Below, piece after piece: positions 14,556-23,915 of a stretch of 64,000 nucleotides of DNA. Position 1 is the first letter of the stretch, and every line of letters begins with the position of its first letter. The translations under genes were made by a program, and so were the position numbers. The DNA comes from Micromonospora tarapacensis. Its GTDB lineage: Bacteria; Actinomycetota; Actinomycetes; Mycobacteriales; Micromonosporaceae. Location of the stretch: NCBI RefSeq assembly GCF_019697375.1, contig NZ_JAHCDI010000003.1, forward strand, positions 248,001-312,000. The letters are read 5' to 3'. Under the pieces are notes generated by a model that saw only the letters and a list, made by a program, of their open reading frames with translations, had not been told where the DNA came from and did not search any database.

Positions 14556-16502
14556 ATGGCGGAGCCGCTGCTCGATCGGGCCCGGCGGGCCAGCCGCCGG
14601 TTGCGGGCCAACGGGGAGTCCCGGGCACACTACGTGATCTGCGGGCAGGATCCCCTGGCCTACTGGGTGGTGCGGACGATGCTCGCCACCGAGACGCAGG
14701 ACGGCCGGGTGCGGATCACCCTGATCGTGCCCGACGGCCGACGCACCCCGGGGCCGGACGGTCGTGACCTGCCCGGCATCGAGGTGATCAGGGCCGAGCG
14801 GCTGGACGAGGCCGCCTTCCGCCGGGCGGGGCTGACCGGCGCCGCGGGGCTGGCGCTGCTGCACCAGGACGACGTGGGCAACATGCACGCCGCCCTCTGC
14901 GCGCAGGAGGTCGAGCCCCGGCTGCGCCTGGTGGTGCGGATGTTCAACACCGGGCTGGCCAACGGCGTGCTGCAGATCTTCCCCGACTCGGCGGTGCTGT
15001 CGGACGCCTCGATGGCCGCCCCGGCCTTCGTGGCCGCCGCGCTCGGCGAGGTCGCTTCGACGCACTTCCGGCACGGCGGGCGCACCCTCTACGTGGCCCG
15101 GCGCGACGACGTACGCCCGAGCGAGATCGTCTGCGGGGTGGCCGACACCCGCGACCCGCAGCAGGAACTGGTGCTCCCCGCCGACGACCGGGACGCCGAC
15201 GTGGTGCTCGCCGAGGCCGCTGGCCGGGCGGCCGGCACCGAGCTGGCCGCGCGCCGGCTGGTCCGGGCCCGACGGCGGCGCCGACCGGTGGCGATGGTGC
15301 TCCGCGCGATCCGCAGCTTCGCCACCCGCAAGATCGGGCTCGCGGTGCTCGTGCTGCTCGCCATGGTGGCCGCACTGGGCGCGCTGTACGCCAACGCGGC
15401 GCACGTCAGCTGGGCCGACGCGCTCTACCTGACCCTGGTCACCACCCTCACCGGGCAGGATCCGGACACCGCCAAGTCGGCCGCCGAGCAGGTCATGCAG
15501 GTGGTGCTCAACCTCGCCGGGCTGGCATTGATCCCGCTGATCACGGCGGTGGTCGTCGACGGTGTGGTCCGCGCCCGGCTGGCCCTGCACACCGGGCGGA
15601 TCCTGCCCGAGCGTTTCGGGCACGTCGTGGTGGTGGGGCTGGGCAACATCGGTACCCGGGTGATGGCCCAGCTCAACGACTTCGGCGTCGAGGTGGTGGC
15701 GATCGACAAGAACGCGGACGCGCGCGGTGCGGGGCTGGCCCGGCGGCTCGGCGTACCGCTGGTGGTGGGCGACGCGGGGCAGGAGGAGACGCTGCGGGCG
15801 GCCTCGGTCGCCACCTGCCAGGCGCTGGTGGTGGTCTCCACCGACGACGGGGCCAACCTGCGGGCCGCGCTGAACGCCCGGGCCATCAACGACCAACTCC
15901 GGGTGGTGCTGCGGCTGTTCGACGGCGACTTCGCCGAGCGGGTGCAGCGGGCCTTCGGCATCGGCACCTCGCGCAGCGTCTCCTACCTGGCCGCACCGTC
16001 GTTCGCCGCCGCCCTGCTGGACCGCGCGGTGATCGCCACCATCCCGGTGGGCCGGCACGCGCTGCTGGTCACCGAGGTTCCGGTGGCGTCCGGCTCGGCG
16101 CTGGACGGCCGGCCGCTCGCCGACGTCGGGCGGGCCGGCAGCGTACGCCTGCTCGCGCACGCCAGGACCGGGCAACGCCTCGACTGGTCGCCCGACCCGC
16201 GAATGGTGATCGTCGCGGGCGACCGGTTGACCCTGGTGGCCCGGCGAGCCGGCCTGAACGCGTTGCTGCGCGAGACGGCACCGCCCCCACCGCCGGATCC
16301 GGAGCCGGCGGCGGCCTCCGCCCGCGCGACGGCCTCGGCTGAGCACCCGCGGCATCGGAGGTGTCAGCGGCGGCGCCGGGCACAGCCGCCGTCAGCCGCG
16401 GCGCCGGGCATGGCCGCCGTCAGCGGCGGCGCAGGGCGTAGCCGGCGGCGCCGACGGCGAGCACCGCGAAGCCGGCGAGCACGCTGGTCCGCGGCAGGCT
16501 GA
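14556..16502 (+). CDS. Channel-like protein with two RCK/TrkA-N domains (648 aa)
   Basis: ATG 14556 follows a TACCAT box (14544-14549) by 6 bases, so it is probably leaderless. The first cytosolic domain is at about 25-215. TM1 (KIGLAVLVLLAMVAALGALY) and TM2 (VVLNLAGLALIPLITAVVVD) flank a pore loop LTLVTTLTGQD. A canonical TrkA-N domain follows (GHVVVVGLGNIGTRVMAQLN), then a TrkA-C-like region. The filter TLTGQ departs from TVGYG, so ion selectivity is uncertain. The last 70 residues are Pro/Ala/Arg-rich and overlap the convergent permease gene by 83 bases; a lost stop by frameshift near 16340 is possible. Confidence 0.8.
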   Translation: MAEPLLDRARRASRRLRANGESRAHYVICGQDPLAYWVVRTMLATETQDGRVRITLIVPDGRRTPGPDGRDLPGIEVIRAERLDEAAFRRAGLTGAAGLALLHQDDVGNMHAALCAQEVEPRLRLVVRMFNTGLANGVLQIFPDSAVLSDASMAAPAFVAAALGEVASTHFRHGGRTLYVARRDDVRPSEIVCGVADTRDPQQELVLPADDRDADVVLAEAAGRAAGTELAARRLVRARRRRRPVAMVLRAIRSFATRKIGLAVLVLLAMVAALGALYANAAHVSWADALYLTLVTTLTGQDPDTAKSAAEQVMQVVLNLAGLALIPLITAVVVDGVVRARLALHTGRILPERFGHVVVVGLGNIGTRVMAQLNDFGVEVVAIDKNADARGAGLARRLGVPLVVGDAGQEETLRAASVATCQALVVVSTDDGANLRAALNARAINDQLRVVLRLFDGDFAERVQRAFGIGTSRSVSYLAAPSFAAALLDRAVIATIPVGRHALLVTEVPVASGSALDGRPLADVGRAGSVRLLAHARTGQRLDWSPDPRMVIVAGDRLTLVARRAGLNALLRETAPPPPPDPEPAAASARATASAEHPRHRRCQRRRRAQPPSAAAPGMAAVSGGAGRSRRRRRRAPRSRRARWSAAG

Positions 16503-17646
16503 CCGCGAGCAGCAGGCAGCCGAGCAGCCCGGCCACCGCCAGCGACTGCACCGGCAGCCGCCTGCCCCGATCCCGGCCCAGGGTCAGCGCCGCGGTGTTG
16601 GTGATCGCGTAGTAGACCAGCACCGTGCAGGCGGAGAAGCCGATCGCCCCCCGTACGTCGCCGAGCAGGACCACCAGGATCACCACGGCGGCCACCGCCA
16701 GCTCGGCGCGGTGCGGCACCCGGTGAACCGGATGGACCGCGTCTAGTGCGCCGGGCAGATCGCGGCGGCGGGCCATCGCCAGAGTGGTTCGGCCCACCCC
16801 GGCCAGCAGGGAGAGCAACACCCCCGTCACCGCGACGGTCGCACCGGCCCGGACCAACCACTCCAGGCCGGGCAGGCCGGCGGCGGACACCACGTCGGCC
16901 AGGGGCGCGGCGGACGCGGCGAGCCGGGCCGGTCCGAGCACCCCGAGCGCGACGACGGCCAGCAGCAGATAGATCGTCAGCACCACGCCGAGCGCCAGCG
17001 GCACCGCCCGGGGGATGGTCCGCTCCGGCTCGCGGACCTCCTCGCCGAGGGTGGCGATGCGGGCGTACCCGGCGAAGGCGAAGAAGAGCAGGCCGGCCGC
17101 GGTGAGCACGCCGCGGGCCGAGCCGCCGGGCTGATCGATCCGGCTGACCTGGACGCCGGTGGCGCCGGCCACCGTGACCAGGATCAGCACCGCGATCACG
17201 ACCAGCACCAGGACCCGGGTGGCGGTCGCGGTCTTCGCCACGCCGCGCAGGTTCACCGCGGTCACCGCGACGACGGCAGCGACGGCGACGAGCCGGGCCT
17301 GCCCCGGCCAGAGGTACGCCCCGATGGTCAGCGCCATCGCCGCGCAACTGGCCGTCTTGCCGACCACGAAACCCCAGCCGGCGAGGAAACCGGCGAACGG
17401 GCCGAGCCGCTCCCGGCCGTAGACGTACGTGCCACCGGACTCGGGGTAGCGGGCGGCCAGTCGGGCCGAACTGGTCGCGTTGCAGAACGCGATGAAGCCG
17501 GCCAGGGCCAGCGCGACCAGCAGGCCGATGCCGCCGGCCGCCGCCGCGGCGGGAGCGAAGACCACGAAGACGCCCGCACCGAGCATCGACCCCAGCCCGA
17601 TGACGACCGCATCCGGTACGCCCAACCGGCGCGCTAGTTGATCCAC
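16420..17646 (-). CDS. APC-superfamily amino-acid permease (408 aa)
   Basis: ATG 17646 gives a polytopic membrane protein with about 12 hydrophobic segments. The N-terminal signature GLGSMLGAGVFVVFAPA in TM1 and ESGGTYVYGRERLGPFAGFL between TM2 and TM3 are typical of amino acid/polyamine transporters. The substrate cannot be told from sequence. The PAP2 phosphatase gene ends 9 bases upstream, so the two are probably co-transcribed. Confidence 0.85.
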   Translation of the reverse strand: MDQLARRLGVPDAVVIGLGSMLGAGVFVVFAPAAAAAGGIGLLVALALAGFIAFCNATSSARLAARYPESGGTYVYGRERLGPFAGFLAGWGFVVGKTASCAAMALTIGAYLWPGQARLVAVAAVVAVTAVNLRGVAKTATATRVLVLVVIAVLILVTVAGATGVQVSRIDQPGGSARGVLTAAGLLFFAFAGYARIATLGEEVREPERTIPRAVPLALGVVLTIYLLLAVVALGVLGPARLAASAAPLADVVSAAGLPGLEWLVRAGATVAVTGVLLSLLAGVGRTTLAMARRRDLPGALDAVHPVHRVPHRAELAVAAVVILVVLLGDVRGAIGFSACTVLVYYAITNTAALTLGRDRGRRLPVQSLAVAGLLGCLLLAVSLPRTSVLAGFAVLAVGAAGYALRRR

Positions 17647-17655
17647 GAGGACACC

Positions 17656-18423
17656 CTAGGAGCGCTGGGTGAACGGTCGGTCCCACTGCCGTAGCCGGCC
17701 GGGTAACGGCAGGGCGTCCCAGGGCGCGCGGTGCAGCAGTCGGTCCAGCAGCAGCCCCAGCAGCAACCCGGCCACCGAGTCGGTCAGCCAGTGCCACCCC
17801 AGGTATGTGGTGGTGCACAGCACCACGGCCGGTGGCACGATCCGCACCACGAGCACCAGCCGGTCGGGCACGGCCCGGCCGAGGCTGGCCAGCAGCGGCA
17901 CGAGCAGCAGCGCGAGCACGCCGTACCAGACGATCGCGTTGGCGACGTGCCCGGACGGGTAGGACTGGGCGAACCGCACCGGCAGGTCGTCCTGAAAGAG
18001 CGGAAGCGTCTGCTCCGGCGGCAGGAACGGTTCCTTGACGCTGGCACTCGGCGCGGGCCGGGCCGTCCAGACCTTCAGCGGACCGATGGTCAGGTAGGTG
18101 AGGACGAAGGCCGCCACCGGGACGAACAGCGGGCGCACGGACCGCAGCCGGACCGCGAGCAGGACCCCCAGACCGGCCGCGATCAGCGTCAGCGGGGTGC
18201 CCTGGCCGAGGTAGTTGAGGACGATCGCGATCCACCGGGCGGCCGTGGGCCGGTGCGCGTCGGCCCAGTCCGCCACCGCGCGGTCGAGCCCGAAGAACCA
18301 GCCGGCGGCGAGGGCGGCGGTCAGCCCGGCGAGGGCGGCGAGCAGCAGGGCGTCGAACCACCAGCCGGCCGGGCGCACCGGTGCCGGCCGCGTCCTCCGG
18401 CGTACCGGTGTCGTCTCCCGCAC
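17656..18423 (-). CDS. PAP2-family membrane phosphatase (255 aa)
   Basis: The start is GTG 18423 (VRETTPVRRR); GTG 18432 is possible. About six membrane segments surround the three PAP2 motifs: KVWTARPAP near 128, PSGH near 170 and YLGWHWLTDSVAG near 213. Together these hold the catalytic His and Asp and the phosphate-binding Lys and Arg. It should dephosphorylate a lipid phosphate (phosphatidic acid or undecaprenyl pyrophosphate) on the outer membrane face. It diverges from the DUF4032 gene across 112 bases. Confidence 0.85.
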   Translation of the reverse strand: MRETTPVRRRTRPAPVRPAGWWFDALLLAALAGLTAALAAGWFFGLDRAVADWADAHRPTAARWIAIVLNYLGQGTPLTLIAAGLGVLLAVRLRSVRPLFVPVAAFVLTYLTIGPLKVWTARPAPSASVKEPFLPPEQTLPLFQDDLPVRFAQSYPSGHVANAIVWYGVLALLLVPLLASLGRAVPDRLVLVVRIVPPAVVLCTTTYLGWHWLTDSVAGLLLGLLLDRLLHRAPWDALPLPGRLRQWDRPFTQRS

Positions 18424-18535
18424 CCGGGCCACGCTACCGGCCGATGCCGGTGGCCGGGTGTGCGCGGTGCGCGGCGACTGTGGGCCCAGCCACGTGGGGA
18501 AGCTTTCCGGCGGGGAAAGCGTCAGACTTGACGCC

Positions 18536-19747
18536 GTGCGGATCACCTCGGCCCTCGTCGACCCGGCGCTGCTCGACCTTCCCTGGTCGACACCGCTGGA
18601 GCAGTGGCCGGCCGAGCACCTGGTCGCGCTGCCCCAGGGCATCTCCCGGCACGTGGTGCGCTTCGTGCAGCTGGGCGGGCACGTCTACGCGGTCAAGGAG
18701 ACGGGCGAGCGGGTCGCCGAACGGGAGTACGACCTGCTGCGTGCCCTGGAACGGATCGACTTCCCGTCGGTGAAGGCGGTGGCGATCGTCGCCGACCGGG
18801 AGTCCGACGCCGGTGAGCCGCTGGATCCCGTCCTGATCACCCGTCACCTCCAGTTCTCCCTGCCGTACCGGGCACTGTTCTCGCACACGCTGCGGCCCGA
18901 GACGATGGGCCGGCTGCTCGACGCGCTCGCCGCGCTGCTGGTCCGGATGCACCTCACCGGCTTCTTCTGGGGCGACTGCTCGCTGTCGAACACGCTGTTC
19001 CGGCGGGACGCGGGCGCCTTCGCCGCGTACCTGGTCGACGCCGAGACCGGCGCGCTGCGCAGCGTGCTCTCCAACGGCCAGCGCGGTGAGGATCTGGAGA
19101 TCGCCCGGGTCAACATCTTCGGCGAGGCGCTGGACCTCCAGGCCGCCGGCCTGCTGCACGACTCGATCGACCCCGAGGTGGTCTGCGAGGAGGTGGTGCA
19201 GCGCTACGAGCGGCTCTGGCACGAGATCACCTACGAGCAGCAGGTCGAGCGGGAGGCCCGGCACGACATCGAGGGGCGCATCCGTCGGCTCAACGAGATG
19301 GGTTTCGACGTGGCCGAGGTGGCCATGTCGAGCATCGACAACGGCCGCTACCTGATCCGGCCGAAGGTGGTCGACGCCGGCTACCACCACCGCCGGCTGC
19401 TGCGCCTCACCGGCCTGGACGCCGAGGAGAACCAGGCCCGCAAGCTGCTCAACGACCTCGACGCGTACCGGGCGGAGAGCGATCTGATCGACGAGCAGCA
19501 GGCCGCGCACCGGTGGCTGACCGAGGTGTTCGAGCCGGTGGTCCGGGCGGTGCCCGCGCCCCTGCGGCGCAAGCTGGAGCCGCAGGAGGTGTTCGCGCAG
19601 ATCATCGAGCACAAGTGGCTGCTCTCCGAGCGGGCCGGCCGGGACGTCGGGATGCGCCACGCGGTGCAGTCATTCCTGTCGGACGTGCTGGTGCACCGCC
19701 CCGACGAGCAGGCCGTCCTCGGCCTGGAGATCCCTACGGCGGGCTGA
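18536..19747 (+). CDS. DUF4032 domain protein, kinase-like fold (403 aa)
   Basis: GTG 18536 follows a CAGACT box (18523-18528) by 7 bases, indicating a leaderless start. The first part resembles lipopolysaccharide kinase/RIO-like folds: RFVQLGGHVYAVKETGERVA (possible ATP-binding Lys), LVRMHLTGFFWGDCSLSNTL (catalytic-loop-like D-C-x-x-x-N), AAYLVDAETG (DxE in place of DFG). The C-terminal half is helical and matches DUF4032. Kinase activity is plausible from the motifs but unproven in the family. A single-gene unit. Confidence 0.85.
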   Translation: MRITSALVDPALLDLPWSTPLEQWPAEHLVALPQGISRHVVRFVQLGGHVYAVKETGERVAEREYDLLRALERIDFPSVKAVAIVADRESDAGEPLDPVLITRHLQFSLPYRALFSHTLRPETMGRLLDALAALLVRMHLTGFFWGDCSLSNTLFRRDAGAFAAYLVDAETGALRSVLSNGQRGEDLEIARVNIFGEALDLQAAGLLHDSIDPEVVCEEVVQRYERLWHEITYEQQVEREARHDIEGRIRRLNEMGFDVAEVAMSSIDNGRYLIRPKVVDAGYHHRRLLRLTGLDAEENQARKLLNDLDAYRAESDLIDEQQAAHRWLTEVFEPVVRAVPAPLRRKLEPQEVFAQIIEHKWLLSERAGRDVGMRHAVQSFLSDVLVHRPDEQAVLGLEIPTAG

Positions 19748-19765
19748 CCGGGCGCACCGCCCGCG

Positions 19766-20875
19766 TCACTGCACCCAGGCGCCGGCCCGCATCACCCGGA
19801 CGACCTCCAGGTCGTCGTCGAGCACCACCAGGTCGGCGCGCAGGCCGACCTGCAGGGCCCCGACCTGGTCGCCGAGGCCGACGGCCAGGGCCGGGGTGGT
19901 GGACGCCATCCGCACCGCGTCGGGGACCGGCACACCGGCCGCCACCGCGTTACGCAGCGCCGCGGCCATGGTGAGCGTGCTGCCGGCGATCGCGCCGTCG
20001 CCGGAGAGCCGGGCCACCCCGCCGGCCACGGTGACCTCCTGGCCGCCCAGCTCGTACTCGCCGTCGGGCATGCCGGCGGCAGCCATCGCGTCGGTGACCA
20101 GCGCACACCGTTCCGCGCCGGCGGTCGAGGTGGCGAAGGCGAGGGTCCCCTCGTGCAGGTGCACGCCGTCGGCGACGAGTTCGCAGACCACGTTCGGCGC
20201 GGTCAGCAGCGCCACCACCGGGCCCGGCTCCCGGTGGTGCACCGGGCGCATCCCGTTGAACAGGTGGGTGCCGACGCTCGCGCCGGCCGACACGGCGGCG
20301 CGGGTCTGCTCGTACGTGCCGTCGGTGTGACCGACCGCGGCGACCACCCCGTGCCGGACGAGCAACTCGACGGCCGCCAGCGCGCCGGTCCGCTCGGGAG
20401 CCAGGGTGACCATCCGTACCGTCCCGTCACCGATTTTGATCAGCTCGGTCAGCTCGTCGGTGGTCGGGTCGCGGAGGAACTCGGGGTTCTGCGCGCCGCA
20501 GCGAGCGGCGGAGAGGTACGGCCCTTCGAAGTGGATGCCGGCCAGCAGGCCGTCGCGGACCAGCGGCGCGAAGGCGGTGGTGGCCGAGCGCATCAGCTCG
20601 AAGGGTGCGCTGACCAAGCTGGCCAGCAGGCTGGTGGTGCCGTGCGCCAGATGGAACGCGGCAGCGGCGCGGGCCTGCCCGGCGTCGCCGGTGGTGAAGG
20701 TGTGCCCGCCGCCGCCGTGGGTGTGGATGTCCACGAACCCGGGGACGATCCAGTGCCCGTCCCGCACCGACGGGTATTCGGCGACCGCGGTGATCCGATC
20801 ATCCCTGACCTCGACGCAGCCCTGCCCGATCACCCCGCTCGGGGTCACCACCCTGCCGTTCACCCGTATGGTCAC
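19766..20875 (-). CDS. nagA: N-acetylglucosamine-6-phosphate deacetylase (369 aa)
   Basis: GTG 20875 overlaps the ROK gene stop (GTGA). The amidohydrolase barrel is complete: metal-binding VDIHTHGGGG near 55, GIHFEGPYLS near 122, AVGHTDGTYEQ near 190, THLFNGMRPVHHREPGPV near 213, ELVADGVHLH near 240 and ALVTDAMAAAGMPDG near 263. It removes acetate from GlcNAc-6-P to give glucosamine-6-P in the cytoplasm. It follows a ROK kinase and a SIS isomerase/deaminase-like gene, so the three form an amino-sugar catabolic operon. Confidence 0.92.
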   Translation of the reverse strand: MTIRVNGRVVTPSGVIGQGCVEVRDDRITAVAEYPSVRDGHWIVPGFVDIHTHGGGGHTFTTGDAGQARAAAAFHLAHGTTSLLASLVSAPFELMRSATTAFAPLVRDGLLAGIHFEGPYLSAARCGAQNPEFLRDPTTDELTELIKIGDGTVRMVTLAPERTGALAAVELLVRHGVVAAVGHTDGTYEQTRAAVSAGASVGTHLFNGMRPVHHREPGPVVALLTAPNVVCELVADGVHLHEGTLAFATSTAGAERCALVTDAMAAAGMPDGEYELGGQEVTVAGGVARLSGDGAIAGSTLTMAAALRNAVAAGVPVPDAVRMASTTPALAVGLGDQVGALQVGLRADLVVLDDDLEVVRVMRAGAWVQ

Positions 20876-21810
20876 CGCGTCTCCAGTTGGTCGAGGGCGA
20901 GCAGGGCGGCGCCGAGACAGCCCGCCTCGTCGCCGAGGGCGGCCGGGACCAGTCGTGGCTCCCGGTGGAAGGTCAGTCGGTCCCGCATCGCGGCACGCAG
21001 CGGGTCGAACAGTCCGGCGCCGGCCTGGGCGAGGCCGCCGCCCAGGACCACGGTCTCCACGTCGTAGAGGGCCTGCCCGGTGGCGAGGCCGTCGGCCAGC
21101 GCCTCGACCGCCTCCTGCCAGACCCGGCTGGCCAGTTCCTCGCCGGTCGCCGCGCGGGCGGCCACCTCGGCGGCGGTCACCGTCGTCCGGCCCGTACCGG
21201 CGGCGCCGAGTTCGGCGTAGCGGCGCGCCACGGCGGAGGCGGAGGCGACCGTCTCCAGGCAGCCGCGGCGCCCGCAGCCGCAGCGCGGCCCGTCCGGGCG
21301 GACCAGGATGTGGCCCAGCTCCCCGGCCGCGCCGTGCGCGCCGGTGACGGCCGAACCGGCCACCACGTGCGCGGCGGCGATGCCGGTGCCGATGGCCACG
21401 AAGAGCACGTGCCCGGCGTCGCGGCCGGCACCGATCCGCGCCTCGGCGAGGCCACCGGCGCGGACGTCGTGGCCGAGCGCCGTGGGCAGGCCGAGCCGCT
21501 TGGCCGCCAGCTCGCGCAGGGGTACGTCCCGGAAGCCGACGTTCGCCGACCAGACCGCCACGCCGCGTGGCTCGTCGACGACGCCCGGCACCACTATGCC
21601 GAGCGCGGTCGGGGTGTGGCCGTCCGCGCGGGCCTTGCCGGCCAGTCCGTCGGCCACCGCCAGGACCGTCTCGATGACGGCGTCGGCTCCGCGACCGGCC
21701 TCGGTGGGGTGTCGTTCGGCGTGCACCACCTCGCCGTCGGCGCGGATCAGGGCGCACTTCATGCCGGTGCCGCCCACGTCCAGCGCGACGACCACATTCC
21801 CGTCGTTCAC
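20872..21810 (-). CDS. ROK-family sugar kinase (312 aa)
   Basis: ATG 21810 begins MNDGNVVVALDVGGTGMKCA, the phosphate-binding motif of ROK kinases. A catalytic Asp lies in LGHDVRAGGLAEA, and the ROK signature with zinc ligands is at GELGHILVRPDGPRCGCGRR then GCLE near 180. GxGI-type loops follow. Given the adjacent nagA it is most likely an N-acetylglucosamine kinase, though glucokinase cannot be excluded. It lies 70 bases downstream of the SIS gene and is translationally coupled to nagA. Confidence 0.88.
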   Translation of the reverse strand: MNDGNVVVALDVGGTGMKCALIRADGEVVHAERHPTEAGRGADAVIETVLAVADGLAGKARADGHTPTALGIVVPGVVDEPRGVAVWSANVGFRDVPLRELAAKRLGLPTALGHDVRAGGLAEARIGAGRDAGHVLFVAIGTGIAAAHVVAGSAVTGAHGAAGELGHILVRPDGPRCGCGRRGCLETVASASAVARRYAELGAAGTGRTTVTAAEVAARAATGEELASRVWQEAVEALADGLATGQALYDVETVVLGGGLAQAGAGLFDPLRAAMRDRLTFHREPRLVPAALGDEAGCLGAALLALDQLETR

Positions 21811-21880
21811 CTGGACACCGTGCCGGTGCCGGTGCGAGCGGTTGCGGTGCTGGTCGGCGGGTGCGCTCGCGGACGCCCGC

Positions 21881-22810
21881 TCACGCGAGCACCACGGAGC
21901 GGCTCAGGTGCCGGGGCGCGTCGGGGTCGAGCCCGCGGCTGGTGGCGAGGGCTACGGCGAAGCGCTGGGCCAGGATCAGGTCGGCCATCGGGTCGACCGG
22001 CGTGCGCCCGGCCGCCCACCGGCCCAGGACGGTGCGGCAGCCGTGGGTGCGGCTGTGTGCGAAGGCCGCGCCGGTGGCGGCGACGTCCTCGGGCAGACCG
22101 TCCGGCAGCTCACCGAAGGCCCAGACCAGCCGGCCGGGGGCGGCCACCGAGATGGGGCCGTGCCGGTAGTCCATGGCGGGGTACGCCTCGGCCCAGAAGG
22201 TGGCCGCCTCGCGGCACTTCAGCGCCGCCTCCTGGGCCAGCCCGATCGTCCAGCCTCGGCCCAGGAAGGTGACCTGCTCGATCAGGCTCGGGTCGATCGG
22301 CAGCGGGGCGCGCACGGCGACCTCCGCGTCGGCGACCAGGGCCGTCATGTTGTCGCCGAGGTTGGCGCGGAGCAGCGCCAGCGCGCTGGTGGCGAAGCGG
22401 GTCTGCACCACCGAGCGTTCGTCGGCGAACGGCATGGTGACGGCGGCGTCCGCGACCTCCACGGACGGTGAACCGGGGTCGCCGACCAGCACCGTGGTCG
22501 GCGTCCGCCCGCGCAACGCGGCGAGCAGGTCCAGCACCTCGGTGGTGGTGCCGGAGCGGGTGATCGCCAGCAGGCGGTCGTAGCGGCGGCCGGCGGGGAA
22601 CTCGCTGGCCTGGAAGGCGTCGGTCTCGCCCTGGCCGGCGGCCTCGCGTCGGGCCGCGTACGCCATGGCGATGAACCATGACGTGCCGCAGCCGACGACG
22701 GCGACCCGCTCGCCGGGGCGCGGCAGCCGGTCGAGCGCCTGCGGCGCCAGTTCGGTCGCCTGGCGCCAGCAGTCCGGCTGGCTCGCGATCTCCGCGTGGA
22801 CGTACGCCAT
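21881..22810 (-). CDS. SIS-domain sugar isomerase/deaminase (309 aa)
   Basis: ATG 22810 with GAGGAG 6 bases upstream; an ATG at 22843 is too early. Two SIS domains are visible: RVAVVGCGTSWFIAMAYAAR near 35 with ITRSGTTTEVLDLL near 85, and VTFLGRGWTIGLAQEAALKC near 180 with EAYPAMDYRHGPIS near 205. The order is as in the isomerase half of GlmS and in AgaS/NagB-II proteins, without a glutaminase part. With NagA next door it probably converts glucosamine-6-P to fructose-6-P plus ammonia. First gene of the operon, diverging from the DeoR regulator. Confidence 0.87.
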   Translation of the reverse strand: MAYVHAEIASQPDCWRQATELAPQALDRLPRPGERVAVVGCGTSWFIAMAYAARREAAGQGETDAFQASEFPAGRRYDRLLAITRSGTTTEVLDLLAALRGRTPTTVLVGDPGSPSVEVADAAVTMPFADERSVVQTRFATSALALLRANLGDNMTALVADAEVAVRAPLPIDPSLIEQVTFLGRGWTIGLAQEAALKCREAATFWAEAYPAMDYRHGPISVAAPGRLVWAFGELPDGLPEDVAATGAAFAHSRTHGCRTVLGRWAAGRTPVDPMADLILAQRFAVALATSRGLDPDAPRHLSRSVVLA

Positions 22811-22863
22811 GAGAACTCCTCGCAGGGGCGGACCGGTGCGCAATACGGCTCATTAATCCGGTC

Positions 22864-22956
22864 TTTCGAGCGCCATTCTGCGCGAAACCGGGTGGCAATG
22901 GCAACCGCAGTGGCGATCGAGCAGCCCAGGGTTTTGCCTCATCGTAGTTTCGAGCA
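22864..22956. promoter_or_regulatory. Divergent promoter region with direct repeat, candidate DeoR operator
   Basis: The 196-base gap between the SIS gene and the DeoR gene has markedly more A/T than its surroundings. It contains TTTCGAGC twice, at 22864-22871 and 22949-22956, one near each gene start. The repeat is seen directly. Binding by the adjacent DeoR regulator is only inferred. Confidence 0.35.
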
Positions 22957-23006
22957 CTAGTGTGCACGCAACCAATCACCGGTCGTGCAGACACGGAGGC
23001 TCCGGG

Positions 23007-23792
23007 GTGGACCGCTACGCGAGATGGAACGCCCTGCTCGAAATGCTGACCGACTCCGGTCGGGTCACCGTCGAGGAGGCCGCCGGGCGGCTGGACGTCT
23101 CTCAGGCGACCATCCGGCGGGATTTCGACCAGCTCGCCCAGCAGCAGATGATCACCCGCACCCGGGGTGGGGCGGTCGCCAACGGGGTCTCGTACGACCT
23201 GCCACTGCGTTACAAGACGGCCAAGCACTCGGCAGAGAAGCAGCGGATCGGCGCCGCCGCGGCGGCACTCGTCTCGCCCGGCACCGTGGTCGGCCTCAAC
23301 GGCGGCACCACCAGCACTGAGGTGGCCCGGGCGCTGGCCGTCCGGCCGGACCTCAACACCAATGCCGAGGGCGCCCAGTTGACCGTGGTCACCAACGCGT
23401 TGAACATCGCGAACGAGCTGCTGGTCCGCTCCCGGATGAAGGTCGTGGTGGCCGGCGGGGTGGTGCGGCCGAAGTCGTTCGAGCTGGTCGGGCCGCTGGG
23501 CGGAGCGCTGCTGCGCGAGGTCACCCTGGACGTGGCGCTGCTCGGCGTGGACGCGATCGACCCGCAACTCGGCGCCGCCGCCCACCACGAGGGTGAGGCG
23601 GCGATGAACAACCTGATGGTGGTCCGGGCCAAGCGGGTCGTCATCATCGCCGACTCGTCCAAGCTGGGCGGTCACGCCTTCGCCCGGATCTGCCCGGTGG
23701 ACCGGGTCGAGACGCTGGTCACCGACTCGGGTGCCGCGCCCGAGGTGGTCGACGCCTTCCGGGTCGCCGGCGTCCACGTCATCTGTGCCTGA
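23007..23792 (+). CDS. DeoR/GlpR-family regulator (261 aa)
   Basis: GTG 23007 has GGAGG 7 bases upstream; the codons before it are not conserved-looking. The N-terminal helix-turn-helix is classic DeoR (RVTVEEAAGRLDVSQATIRR then DFDQLAQQQMITRTRGGAV). A sugar-phosphate-sensing domain follows (VVGLNGGTTSTEVARAL near 95, VVTNALNIANELL near 125, DSSKLGGHAFARI near 230). It is divergent from the SIS-ROK-nagA operon, so it most likely represses that operon until an amino-sugar phosphate binds. Confidence 0.88.
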   Translation: MDRYARWNALLEMLTDSGRVTVEEAAGRLDVSQATIRRDFDQLAQQQMITRTRGGAVANGVSYDLPLRYKTAKHSAEKQRIGAAAAALVSPGTVVGLNGGTTSTEVARALAVRPDLNTNAEGAQLTVVTNALNIANELLVRSRMKVVVAGGVVRPKSFELVGPLGGALLREVTLDVALLGVDAIDPQLGAAAHHEGEAAMNNLMVVRAKRVVIIADSSKLGGHAFARICPVDRVETLVTDSGAAPEVVDAFRVAGVHVICA

Positions 23793-23915
23793 GGCGCGAC
23801 GAAAGACCCACCGACAGGTTTCCTCCGGCGTGGCGGTGTATACCGGGCATTGCCTTCCGGTGCATACCACGTATGGTGTCGGTCGTCACCCACACACCTA
23901 CGGGGGAGGTGCAGC

